Below the pieces are notes generated by a model that saw only the letters and a list, made by a program, of their open reading frames with translations, had not been told where the DNA came from and did no database searches. Below, one piece after another: positions 16,412 through 25,200 of a stretch of 32,579 bases of DNA (its first letter is position 1; each line of letters starts with the position of its first letter). The DNA lies in assembly GCA_027484125.1 (NCBI GenBank), contig JAIXUI010000035.1:1-32579 (forward strand), read 5' to 3'. The DNA comes from Bacteroidota bacterium (GTDB lineage Bacteria; Bacteroidota; Bacteroidia; UBA7662; JAIXUI01). The position numbers and the translations under genes were made by a program.

Positions 16412-19400
16412 ATGTCAAAAAATCTACTCCGGAGAATAGTAAATTCTCATCGAATTCCAGCAATGTCTTGGGAGGTTGACGGCAACATTCTGCTGAATAA
16501 CAGAATGTTGGAGTTCGCTAGTCAACTGAGTATTAGCCAACCTCTCGAATTTTCAGAATGGGAGGAGCTTATTATGCGTTTGCCAAGAGGAAGCTCTTTT
16601 TTATCCGGTCAAATTGCTGCATGGTCAGCCTTGTTACCAGAACTCCCTAATTTTTCTAAACGTCTCAGACTGGAAGGTTCTTTCGAAGAAGGGGTTTTTC
16701 TCATACTGCTCTACGGTCTCCAAGATGAATCATCTGGAACCATGGACATTGAAGAAACCTATCAGATGCTGGCGGAGCACAGTAGAACAGTCACTTGGGA
16801 AGTAGATGCCGAAGGCAATTACACTTACGTAAGTCCTGTATCTGAAATTGTGATTGGATATAAGCCGGAGGAAATGGTTGGGAAAATGCATTTTTATGAC
16901 CTTTTTCCTATCGAAAACCGGGAACGATTTCAGAAAGAAGCTGAGGAGTTTTTTGGTAATAAAAAAGAGTTTCGAAACTTTCTCAATCAGATACAGAAAA
17001 CTGATGGCCAAAAAATTTGGGTCGCCACTAATGCAATCCCATTTCTCGATGAGAAAGGTAATTTACTCGGGTATAAAGGCAATGACACAGATGTAACGGA
17101 GCGTGTTTTAGCTGAGGAAGCACTAATCGAACAGTCAAGATTGCTTAAGCTGGTTACTGACAATATGTTTGATATGGTGGTGCTCAAGGATTTAGATGCG
17201 CGCATCACCTATGTTGCCAAAGCTCACCATAGTTTAGGTTATGATCCTAAAGACCTGATTGGGCACTCCTGCCTCGAATTGGTTCATGATGACGAAGTCG
17301 ATTTTTTAAGAGAAGAGATAAATAAGCTAAAACAGGATGCTCATTACGTTCTAAAAGCTGAATACAGGATTAAATGTGCCGATGGTAGCTTCGTTTGGCT
17401 GGAGAGTTTGGGTCGTGTGCTTGTTGATGACGAAGCTAAACCTAATGGTATTTTATTCAGTTCCAGAGACATTTCAGAGCGGAAAAGCGCCCAATCAGAA
17501 TTGAAAATTAGTACGCTTAGGTTTCAGTATTTATTTGAGAATATGTCTCAAGGTGTTGTTTATCAATCAGTAGATGGAAAAATAAATGCGGTTAATCCAG
17601 CTGCTGAATTAATCCTTGGGGTTACTGCAGAGGACATGATGGGTCGAACTTCCTATAATCCTGAATGGAAAGCCATCAAGGAAGATGGGACGCCTTTCCT
17701 AGGGCATGAACATCCTGCTATGATTGCCTTGAAAACAGGAAAGCCGGTTTACGATACCATCATGGGGGTCATGAATCCTCGTGACAATGCTTACCGCTGG
17801 ATACAGGTGAGTGCCATTCCTCAATACCTCCCGGGCGAAAATTCGCCTTTTCAAGTTTTTGCCTCTTTTACTGACATTACCAAACGTGTTGAATTGGAGA
17901 AGTCGCTCAAGGAAAGAGAAAGCTTTCTACAAGATATTATTCAAAATAGCGGCTCCCTTGTTTATGTGAAGGATACTCAAGGACGTTATATCGTGGTGAA
18001 TAGGCGTTGGGAAAGCTTGTTAGACCTTCCTGAACATGAGGTTATAGGTAAAACAGATGATCAATTATTTCCCGAGCAGGTTGCTAAGCAATGCATGAAC
18101 AGTGACCAACTGGCTCTGGAATCTAAAGATGCTATCTCAGTAGAAGAAATTATAATAAATAGAAAAACAGGAGAGCAAAGTATTTTCCTCACTGTCAAAT
18201 TCCTGCTCAAAGACAATGAAGGTCGTATAACTGGAATTTGTGGTATGAGTACTGATATTTCAGAGCTTAAATACACAGAAAAAGCACTTTTGAAAAGTGA
18301 AGCTCAGCTAAAATCTCTACTGGATGGTGCAGAAATCGCCATCTGGTCAGTGAATAGAAACCTTGAACTTACTTTTGCGAATAACGTCTTTCTAAGAGAT
18401 TTTGAAGTTTGGACAGGCATTGCTTTGTTGATGGGCAATCCATTTTTACAACATCTACCGGAAGAATTAAAGCAAGAAGCCATCTCTCGTTTCAACAGGG
18501 TTTTCTATGGTGAAGTGGTGAGGGTCATAGAAGAAATTCCTACCTCATCCGGTTTGGTTTATTTAAGCACTTCTATTTATCCCATTGTCATAAAAGGAGA
18601 AGTGGAAGGTGCTGCCGTCTTTAGCATCAACATTACCAGTGAAGAACAAGCTCGCAAGGCTTTGGCAGAAAGTGAATCACGATTCCGTAGCCTCTTCGAC
18701 GATAATGCTTCTTCCATGTATATCTACAATCCTTACACCGATCAGTTTGTAGATGTTAATCCGGCAACCGAATCTTTGTTTGGCTTCCCCAAAAAGGAGT
18801 TTCTTAAACTCAAACCTTCGCGATTTATCGGTGAACAGCAAGTAGCTGACGAGAACCTCAATAGGTTGTTGAACGAAAAATCAGTCCGGGAAGAGCGGCA
18901 AATGGTGAAAAAATCAGGCGTTAAAATAGATGTGGAGGTTTACAGCAGCCTCATTCCTGATGGTAAAGATTGGTTGGTCTATGAAATCGTTCACGACATC
19001 ACCATCCGTAACCGATACTTCGAGGCGATGGAAGCCCAGAACAAAATCCTCAAGGATATTGCTTGGACTCAGTCTCATTTAGTTCGTGCTCCGCTAGCAA
19101 GAATACTAGGTTTAGTGGATTTACTCAAGGAGCGTGAATATGCAGAAATGAGTCAAGACCAAATCATCCAGTTGATTTGTACCTCTTCAGAAGAGTTAGA
19201 CGCGGTTATTCGTGATGTTTCTGAAAAAGCCTATCTAGCCGGACAATTTGAACCAGTTGATGAAGCTTTGGTCCAGGAAGAAACCATGATTATCTCGGTG
19301 GCTCCTGAGGTTTTACTCGTGGACGATGACCGCATCATTCTCACCATGCACAAAGGTGCTGTGGTTAAGCAGGGCCTCACTGAAGCGCCTTATTTGTTTA

Positions 19401-19702
19401 TGAATGGTGAAACCGCCTACCAGCATCTGTTGGATAACGATGCCGAGATGAAGGTTTTCATAGTATTTCTCGATCTAAACATGCCGGTTATGGACGGCTG
19501 GCAATTCCTCGAAAAGCTGGAGAAGGTGTCTTGGAAGTCTGTCATTAAAGTGGTGGTTTTAACTTCTTCTGTAGATACTGCCGACAGAATTCGTGCTCAA
19601 CAATACCGATATGTGGTTTCTTACCAAAATAAACCGGTGAATGCCAGCATGATAAGTGAACTTCGTTATCATCCAGAGTTGAAGAGTTATTGGCCTCAAT
19701 AG
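16412..19702 (+). CDS. Multi-PAS signalling protein with an HisKA-like helix pair and receiver, no ATPase domain
   Basis: A 1096-residue soluble protein without membrane segments. After a short N-terminal region come about six PAS modules, roughly 115-240, 242-363, 364-503, 504-626, 627-751 and 752-880. Several end in the PAC-like pattern DxTxR/DISE(R/L). A helix pair follows at about 881-955, with His889 in SHLVRAPLARILGL (compare HELRTPL in kinases). Next is a receiver domain from about 970, with DDD acidic residues, phospho-acceptor Asp1021 (FLDLNMPVMDGW), the TSS site and Lys1074. No HATPase_c motifs (N, G1, G2 boxes) exist between the helix pair and the receiver. It therefore cannot phosphorylate itself and may take phosphate from another kinase. 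I chose the ATG at 16412 over a TTG at 16400. A methyltransferase gene follows 23 bases on. Confidence 0.88.
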   Translation: MSKNLLRRIVNSHRIPAMSWEVDGNILLNNRMLEFASQLSISQPLEFSEWEELIMRLPRGSSFLSGQIAAWSALLPELPNFSKRLRLEGSFEEGVFLILLYGLQDESSGTMDIEETYQMLAEHSRTVTWEVDAEGNYTYVSPVSEIVIGYKPEEMVGKMHFYDLFPIENRERFQKEAEEFFGNKKEFRNFLNQIQKTDGQKIWVATNAIPFLDEKGNLLGYKGNDTDVTERVLAEEALIEQSRLLKLVTDNMFDMVVLKDLDARITYVAKAHHSLGYDPKDLIGHSCLELVHDDEVDFLREEINKLKQDAHYVLKAEYRIKCADGSFVWLESLGRVLVDDEAKPNGILFSSRDISERKSAQSELKISTLRFQYLFENMSQGVVYQSVDGKINAVNPAAELILGVTAEDMMGRTSYNPEWKAIKEDGTPFLGHEHPAMIALKTGKPVYDTIMGVMNPRDNAYRWIQVSAIPQYLPGENSPFQVFASFTDITKRVELEKSLKERESFLQDIIQNSGSLVYVKDTQGRYIVVNRRWESLLDLPEHEVIGKTDDQLFPEQVAKQCMNSDQLALESKDAISVEEIIINRKTGEQSIFLTVKFLLKDNEGRITGICGMSTDISELKYTEKALLKSEAQLKSLLDGAEIAIWSVNRNLELTFANNVFLRDFEVWTGIALLMGNPFLQHLPEELKQEAISRFNRVFYGEVVRVIEEIPTSSGLVYLSTSIYPIVIKGEVEGAAVFSINITSEEQARKALAESESRFRSLFDDNASSMYIYNPYTDQFVDVNPATESLFGFPKKEFLKLKPSRFIGEQQVADENLNRLLNEKSVREERQMVKKSGVKIDVEVYSSLIPDGKDWLVYEIVHDITIRNRYFEAMEAQNKILKDIAWTQSHLVRAPLARILGLVDLLKEREYAEMSQDQIIQLICTSSEELDAVIRDVSEKAYLAGQFEPVDEALVQEETMIISVAPEVLLVDDDRIILTMHKGAVVKQGLTEAPYLFMNGETAYQHLLDNDAEMKVFIVFLDLNMPVMDGWQFLEKLEKVSWKSVIKVVVLTSSVDTADRIRAQQYRYVVSYQNKPVNASMISELRYHPELKSYWPQ

Positions 19703-19725
19703 GTGGCGATATTGCAGTTTGTTCT

Positions 19726-20358
19726 ATGGACATAAGTGTTTCCAATCATCAAGATTATATCAATGAAGCCTTCAGTGGTTACGCGGAGGCTTATTATCAG
19801 CGTGAGATACAAGATCCTCGAATGCCGGTTGCTGTTGAAGCATTCATGCAACAAATTCTTCCTACTGGCTGGTTAGAAGATTGGGGTTGTGGACCGGGTC
19901 ATTGGTCTGAAGAGTTGAAAAAGTATAATACTCCCCATCTTTTTAAACTTATTGAGGTGTCAGAGGGAATGTTAGAGAAAGCAGAAACTATGGTGCCTGG
20001 TGTTTCCTATTTAAGAATGGATATTCGTCAATATCAAGCACAGAATGCCTCTATTTCCGGAATCGTGATGGGGTACTTAATCCCTTATCTTACAGAAAAT
20101 GAAATGCTCGATTTATTGAATATGGCGGTGAACGCTTTGCTCCCCGGAGGCTGTTTATTGTTGGCTTATATGGCCGTATCGCCGCGCAAAAGTTTTGAGC
20201 AATTTTCCTCAGATGGTAAATACAAAATGCAAATGAACTATCATGATAGCTTGGTTATCAGTCAGTTGTTGAGTAAGTATAAGTTAAACTGTGTATATAA
20301 AAATGGCTTAGAAAAAAATGACCATGTGGACATCATGGAAATCTGGAAAAAAGCCTAA
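19726..20358 (+). CDS. Class I SAM-dependent methyltransferase
   Basis: A 210-residue cytoplasmic enzyme. The SAM-binding motif I is LEDWGCGPGHWSEEL; motif II is near FKLIEVSEGMLEKAE; the post-I region is GVSYLRMDIRQYQ; and GIVMGYLIPYLTENEMLDLL fits motif III-IV with a missing usual acidic start. The central PGGCLLLAYMAV is the family's motif V/VI strand. The substrate is unknown; the fold resembles small-molecule and quinone-type methyltransferases. The start is the ATG at 19726, just after the PAS gene stop; an upstream TTG (19690) would overlap that gene. It is probably co-transcribed with the PAS protein and ends 19 bases from the convergent SirB1-like gene. Confidence 0.85.
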   Translation: MDISVSNHQDYINEAFSGYAEAYYQREIQDPRMPVAVEAFMQQILPTGWLEDWGCGPGHWSEELKKYNTPHLFKLIEVSEGMLEKAETMVPGVSYLRMDIRQYQAQNASISGIVMGYLIPYLTENEMLDLLNMAVNALLPGGCLLLAYMAVSPRKSFEQFSSDGKYKMQMNYHDSLVISQLLSKYKLNCVYKNGLEKNDHVDIMEIWKKA

Positions 20359-20377
20359 ATAAGACTAGACGTAGAAG

Positions 20378-21274
20378 TTAAGAGGTTGTTTTTCCTTGTT
20401 GAATGATGGTTCTAAGTTCAATTAAATCATAGACCATCTCCGTCTTATTTCGATCAGTATAGCCTCTGATGAGGTTGTTGATGGCACGAACAATCACATC
20501 CACCGTGCTGCAAGGGCGGAAAAATCTTTCCTGAGGCTCTGTTTTCATGAGCTTTAAGAACTCTAAAATCTCCTTACGATGAAAAGGCATACCATTGTTA
20601 AGTGGGTTGATGTAGAACAAGACTTCTCGTTGATCAATGCTCTGATGAAGTGCTTCTACGCGATCATCTAAGTAGCAAAGTATGAAGTGTTGAGGTAAAT
20701 CAACGCCGTAGATAGGAAATCCCAGCTTTTGAGAGATCAACAAATACAAAATAGAGAGCGACAGTGCATTCCCTTTTTTCTTCTCGAGAACTTGATTGAG
20801 ATACGAATTAGCGGGTTCCGTAGGATTTTCATTGGCTCCGGTAAACCCATGAATTTTGTAGATGATATGACTCAGGATACGAACTTTTTCGAGAGCGGTA
20901 AGCTCATACCGCAATTCCAGCCAAGTTTCAATTCGCAACGATTCTATCTGCATCCGCAAGCTTGAAATATCGAGATTGGGATAACGGTGACGGTTGATGA
21001 GGACAATACCATCAAACAATGATTGATCGTTGGAACCTACCCAATCTTTTAATTCTTGCTTGAGTTGATGGAACTGAACTTTATGAATAATCTCCTCTAA
21101 TCGAGACTGAATAAGGCTGTTGGAAGTGTTTTCCCAATAAGCTTCTAGCCTAGGGACCAATTCGGTTCCTTGTTGAATTAAGTCATGGGTGATTTGCTGA
21201 ATGATGCCCTCATCGGAATCATCCAGCAAAGTAACCATGGCTTTCAGAGTGTCATCATTAAGATCTTGAATCAC
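20378..21274 (-). CDS. SirB1-like transglutaminase-fold protein
   Basis: A 298-residue protein of the SirB1/Transglut_core2 type. The N-terminal 90 residues are helical and repeat-like (MVTLLDDSDEGIIQQITHDL). The fold is shown by LRIETWLELRYELTALEKV, the EKKKGNALSLSILYLLIS segment and LGFPIYGVDLPQHFILCYLDD. In this family the catalytic Cys of true transglutaminases is usually absent, so activity is doubtful; I see no obvious Cys-His-Asp triad. The start is GTG at 21274, whose last two bases form TGA with the topA stop (GTGA overlap), so it is translationally coupled to topA. The next in-frame Met (21238) would leave the coupling unexplained. The role is unknown. Confidence 0.8.
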   Translation of the reverse strand: MIQDLNDDTLKAMVTLLDDSDEGIIQQITHDLIQQGTELVPRLEAYWENTSNSLIQSRLEEIIHKVQFHQLKQELKDWVGSNDQSLFDGIVLINRHRYPNLDISSLRMQIESLRIETWLELRYELTALEKVRILSHIIYKIHGFTGANENPTEPANSYLNQVLEKKKGNALSLSILYLLISQKLGFPIYGVDLPQHFILCYLDDRVEALHQSIDQREVLFYINPLNNGMPFHRKEILEFLKLMKTEPQERFFRPCSTVDVIVRAINNLIRGYTDRNKTEMVYDLIELRTIIQQGKTTS

Positions 21275-23673
21275 GAGCGTTTTGCTTTCGTACTGGTGCT
21301 TCGTTTGGTGCTCTTAGCTGCCTTGGTAGCGGCAGGGGCTGCCGTTTTACCCCTTGTAGGTTTTTTCTTGGGCCCTGCGGCCTCTGCTGCTGCAATAAGC
21401 TCCATGCATTCAGGCAAGGTGAGGCTTGCGGGATCTTGTCCTTTGGGGATTTTCGCATTTACATTGCCATTGGTGATGTAAGGGCCAAATCTGCCGTTGA
21501 GCACTTGAACGTCGCTTCCCTCAAATTTAAGGATTGTACGGTTGGCTTCTGCGGTTCTTTTGTCTTCTATCAACTTTATGGCTTCTTCCGCGGTTATCGC
21601 GAAAAGATCCACACCTTTTGGCAAACTCACGTACTTGCCATCATGTTTCACATAGGGTCCGAATCGTCCATTGTTCACTTGCATGTCTTTTTCTTCAAAC
21701 AGTCCCAACGATCGGGGTAGTCTGAAAAGACTTAATGCGAGTTCTAAGTCGATATCCTCAAGTTTTTTACCTACCGGCAAGCTGGAATACTGCGGTTTGT
21801 CGCCTTCAACATCGGGCTGGCTTAAAACAGCCATGGCTCCAAAACGACCCATACGAACGCTTACTTGCTTCCCGCTTTCCGGATCCACCCCTAAAATTCT
21901 TTCACCGGTTACTCGCTCGCTAGTTTCAATGGTTTCTGCAACTGTTTGATGGAAGGGGCGATAGAAACTGCCCAGCATTTCAGCCCAAGCGCGCTTGCCA
22001 TGCGCTATTTCGTCAAACTCCCGCTCAACCTGTGCAGTAAAGCCGTAATCCATGATGGTTTGGAAGTGACGGGTCAAAAAGTCGGTGACCAACATCCCGA
22101 TATCGGTAGGGAACAGTTTGGCTTTTTCCGCACCGGTATTCTCGGTCAGTGTTTTACCATGAATTTGACCTTTCTCCAACTTCAGCTCCTGATAGGGGCG
22201 AGCTGTTCCTTCTCGGTCTTCTCTGGCAATGTAGCCTCGGTTTTGTATGGTAGAAATGGTTGGTGCATAGGTAGAAGGACGGCCAATGCCCAATTCCTCC
22301 AGCTTTTTAACCAAGGATGATTCAGTATATCGCGGTGCCGGTCTGGTAAATGACTGGCGCGCAGTCATGTCTTTCAGGTCGAGTGGCTGCCCAATGGTTA
22401 ATGGCGGCAACATGCCGCTGTTGTTTTGTTCGTCAGAGCCGGATTCGTCTTCGTCTTTGTCTTCCAAATAAACTTTGAGAAAGCCTTCAAACAGGATCAT
22501 TTCGCCTTCGGCAGTCAATGTTTCAGAAGTAGTGGAAATGCCTATAGTAGCGACGGTTTTCTCAATTTTTGCTTCCGCCATCTGGCTGGCTATCGCACGT
22601 TTCCAGATAAGTTCATAAAGCAATTGTTCATCTCGTTCTCCGCTGATGCGGTGATTCTCAAAGTAAGTAGGGCGGATGGCTTCGTGCGCCTCTTGTGCTC
22701 CTGCACTCTTTGTTTTGAACTGCCTCGTTTGTGAAAATTCTGGACCATAACTCTTGGTGATTTCAGCTTTCGCTGCTTGGAGAGCAGTTTCAGATAAGTT
22801 TACACTGTCGGTCCTCATGTAGGTGATTTTTCCTGATTCATACAGCGATTGCGCAATGCGCATCGTCCGACTTACAGAAAAACGAAGTTTGCGGCCTGCT
22901 TCCTGTTGCAGGGTGGAGGTCGTGAACGGTGGTGCCGGACTCTTTTTTAAAGGTCTGGTCTCCAGATTTTTAATGCTGAATGAGGCGTTAATGCACTTTT
23001 CAAGGAACGCTTGAGCCTCCGATTCGGTGGCAAACCTTTTGGGTAATTCGGCTTTAAGAATGGTTTTTCCGTTCTCTAAGTCGAAGCGAGCATTAATTCT
23101 GAAGAAGCTTTCTGATTGATGCTGCCTGATTTCGCGTTCTCGCTCTACAATCAGTCGAACAGCTACGCTTTGTACGCGCCCGGCCGATAAGCTGGGCTTT
23201 ACTTTCCGCCAGAGTACGGGTGAAATTTCAAAACCAACCAAACGGTCTAAAACGCGCCGAGCCTGCTGTGCATTGACCAAATCAATGTTGATGCTTCGTG
23301 GGTTTTCGATGGCCCTTAGAATTGCCGGCTTGGTGATTTCGTTGAAGACTATCCGCTTGATTTTTGAGTCGCTAAGTCCGAGTACTTCTTTTAAGTGCCA
23401 GGAAATGGCTTCTCCTTCTCGGTCTTCATCGCTCGCAAGCCATACCCAGTCTGAAGCCTGCGCTAGCTTCTTTAACTCATTGACTACCTGAACTTTATCT
23501 TCCGAAACTTCATACAAAGGTCGAAAGTCATTTTCAATTTCCACCCCATGGTTGTTTTTCACCAGGTCACGGACATGCCCATAACTTGACTTCACCATGA
23601 ACTCACTTCCGAGGAAGCCTTCAATGGTTTTCGCTTTGGCAGGTGACTCTACGATGACAAGATTTTTAGCCAT
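21271..23673 (-). CDS. topA: DNA topoisomerase I
   Basis: Type IA topoisomerase of 800 residues that relaxes negative supercoils by cutting one strand. The Toprim domain begins KNLVIVESPAKAKTIEGFLG and contains LASDEDREGEAISWHL with its metal-binding acids. The active-site Tyr lies in GKITYMRTDSV (about residue 285). Bacteroidota-type C-terminal repeats follow (SLFRLPRSLGLFEEKDMQVN, NGRFGPYVKHDGKYVSLPKG and NGRFGPYITNGNVNAKIPKG), with no Cys4 zinc fingers. The tail is rich in Lys, Ala and Thr (KKKPTRGKTAAPAATKAAKS) and probably holds DNA non-specifically. The start is the ATG at 23673; a TTG at 23685 lies in the promoter box. It is co-transcribed with the SirB1-like gene and divergent from cca. 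Confidence 0.97.
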   Translation of the reverse strand: MAKNLVIVESPAKAKTIEGFLGSEFMVKSSYGHVRDLVKNNHGVEIENDFRPLYEVSEDKVQVVNELKKLAQASDWVWLASDEDREGEAISWHLKEVLGLSDSKIKRIVFNEITKPAILRAIENPRSINIDLVNAQQARRVLDRLVGFEISPVLWRKVKPSLSAGRVQSVAVRLIVEREREIRQHQSESFFRINARFDLENGKTILKAELPKRFATESEAQAFLEKCINASFSIKNLETRPLKKSPAPPFTTSTLQQEAGRKLRFSVSRTMRIAQSLYESGKITYMRTDSVNLSETALQAAKAEITKSYGPEFSQTRQFKTKSAGAQEAHEAIRPTYFENHRISGERDEQLLYELIWKRAIASQMAEAKIEKTVATIGISTTSETLTAEGEMILFEGFLKVYLEDKDEDESGSDEQNNSGMLPPLTIGQPLDLKDMTARQSFTRPAPRYTESSLVKKLEELGIGRPSTYAPTISTIQNRGYIAREDREGTARPYQELKLEKGQIHGKTLTENTGAEKAKLFPTDIGMLVTDFLTRHFQTIMDYGFTAQVEREFDEIAHGKRAWAEMLGSFYRPFHQTVAETIETSERVTGERILGVDPESGKQVSVRMGRFGAMAVLSQPDVEGDKPQYSSLPVGKKLEDIDLELALSLFRLPRSLGLFEEKDMQVNNGRFGPYVKHDGKYVSLPKGVDLFAITAEEAIKLIEDKRTAEANRTILKFEGSDVQVLNGRFGPYITNGNVNAKIPKGQDPASLTLPECMELIAAAEAAGPKKKPTRGKTAAPAATKAAKSTKRSTSTKAKRS

Positions 23674-23682
23674 ATATGGCCG

Positions 23683-23690
23683 CAAATAAA
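23683..23690 (-). promoter_or_regulatory. -7 promoter box of topA
   Basis: Reads TTTATTTG on the minus strand, one base from TAnnTTTG, and lies nine bases before the topA ATG (23673). A -33 TTG is not seen. The close spacing points to a very short leader. Confidence 0.4.
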
Positions 23691-23732
23691 GAAGGTATTT
23701 TAAGATTTAGGGCACTGAATCATTTATTCCTG

Positions 23733-23740
23733 CATTTTTG
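23733..23740 (+). promoter_or_regulatory. -7 promoter box of cca
   Basis: CATTTTTG, one base from TAnnTTTG, is followed by CGCCCC and then the GTG start of cca. The same layout (box, CGCCCC, start codon) precedes rpe. With the box at -7, transcription would begin at or next to the start codon, which implies a leaderless message. No clear -33 element is visible. Confidence 0.45.
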
Positions 23741-23746
23741 CGCCCC

Positions 23747-25162
23747 GTGAACCAGGTTACTCTAAAAGGCAAAATCTTTCAATCGCTCCAACAAGTCGCG
23801 GCAGCGAATGACATGGAAACCTATGTGGTTGGGGGATATGTGCGCGATTTGCTGATGGGGCGGCCCTGCAAAGACATCGACATTTTGGTAGTGGGTAGCG
23901 GTATCGATTTTGCTCATCGATTCGCTGATTTTTTACCGGGAAATCGCAAGGTTCAGTTTTTTCAGAATTATGGTACCGCCATGCTGCGTGTTGGCGATCT
24001 GGAGTTGGAATTTGTTGGTGCTCGCAAAGAGTCATATCGTTCTGAATCCCGAAAGCCGCTGGTTGAGGATGGGACCTTGCTCGATGACCTCACCCGACGT
24101 GATTTTACCATCAACAGCATCGCCATTGGCATTTACCCCAACTTCGGAGAAATTGTAGATCCTTTCGGTGGTCAACAGCATATCCGAGACCGTATCTTAA
24201 TCACCCCAACCGATCCATTAATCACCTTTTCTGATGATCCACTGCGGATGATGCGTGCAGTTCGTTTTGCCACTCAACTCAACTTCGACATTCATGCGCA
24301 AACATTGGAGGCCATCAGAACCCACGTAACCCGTTTGAGCATAATCTCTAAAGAGCGTATTTCTGAAGAGCTTAATAAGATGATTTTGGCTCATAAGCCG
24401 TCTATTGGATTCAAACTGCTTTTCGATACTGGCTTGCTCCACCAATTTTTTCCGGAAATGGTCAAGCTTCAAGGGGTACAGTCAGTCAATGGCCATGCCC
24501 ACAAAGACAACTTCTACCATACACTTAAGGTGCTTGATAACATTTGTGAAACAACCGATGATCTTTGGCTACGTTGGGCGGCTATCCTTCACGATATTGC
24601 TAAACCTCCAACCCAGAAATACTATGTAGGTCAGGGTTGGACTTTTCATGGACACGAAGAGTTAGGGGCACGCATGGTTCCGCAAATTTTTCGAAACCTC
24701 AAGTTGCCACTCAATGAGAAAATGAAGTTTGTACAAAAGATGGTTAAACTTCATCTTCGCCCCATTGCACTAACCAAAAGTGACATTACAGATTCGGCAG
24801 TAAGACGGATGGTTTTCGAAGCTGGGGAAGACTTAGAAGCCTTGATGAAACTCTGTAGAGCTGATATCACCTCTACCAACGATTACAAAGTGAGGAGGTA
24901 TCTCAAAAATTTCGATTTGCTCACAGAGAAAGTGAAGGAAGTTGAGGAAAAAGACCGCCTAAGATCTTGGCAACCGCCAATCGACGGACAAGAACTCATG
25001 ACCCTCTTTAATATTCCTGCCGGCCCAGTGGTAGGGGAACTAAAAAATGCTATACGAGAAGCAATTTTAGAGGGAGAGATAGAAAATAACTATTCAGCTG
25101 CTATGGAATTTGTGTTGAAAAAAGCACAGGCCATGGGGCTGCAAAAAACGATTAATGGCTAA
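23747..25162 (+). CDS. cca: CCA tRNA nucleotidyltransferase with HD domain
   Basis: A 471-residue enzyme that adds or repairs the 3' CCA end of tRNAs. The class II nucleotidyltransferase head shows YVVGGYVRDLLMGRPCKDID with the catalytic DxD, then RKESYRSESRKPLVEDGTL, DDLTRRDFTINSIAI and RMMRAVRFATQL, which are conserved in this family. A C-terminal HD phosphohydrolase domain follows: AAILHDIAKPPTQKY and HGHEELGARM. The start is uncertain. GTG at 23747 fits the promoter position best; TTG at 23738 lies inside the -7 box; and no ATG is available before the catalytic region. An activity restricted to A-adding or C-adding cannot be excluded, but a single gene argues for a full CCA enzyme. Confidence 0.93.
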   Translation: MNQVTLKGKIFQSLQQVAAANDMETYVVGGYVRDLLMGRPCKDIDILVVGSGIDFAHRFADFLPGNRKVQFFQNYGTAMLRVGDLELEFVGARKESYRSESRKPLVEDGTLLDDLTRRDFTINSIAIGIYPNFGEIVDPFGGQQHIRDRILITPTDPLITFSDDPLRMMRAVRFATQLNFDIHAQTLEAIRTHVTRLSIISKERISEELNKMILAHKPSIGFKLLFDTGLLHQFFPEMVKLQGVQSVNGHAHKDNFYHTLKVLDNICETTDDLWLRWAAILHDIAKPPTQKYYVGQGWTFHGHEELGARMVPQIFRNLKLPLNEKMKFVQKMVKLHLRPIALTKSDITDSAVRRMVFEAGEDLEALMKLCRADITSTNDYKVRRYLKNFDLLTEKVKEVEEKDRLRSWQPPIDGQELMTLFNIPAGPVVGELKNAIREAILEGEIENNYSAAMEFVLKKAQAMGLQKTING

Positions 25163-25200
25163 TTTTGGCCGCACTGCAAAGCATAACACTACCCTGAACG

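Noticed and set aside
23738-23746. TTG at 23738 as the cca start
   Set aside because: It lies within the promoter-like TTTTTG box; GTG at 23747 fits better, though not proven.
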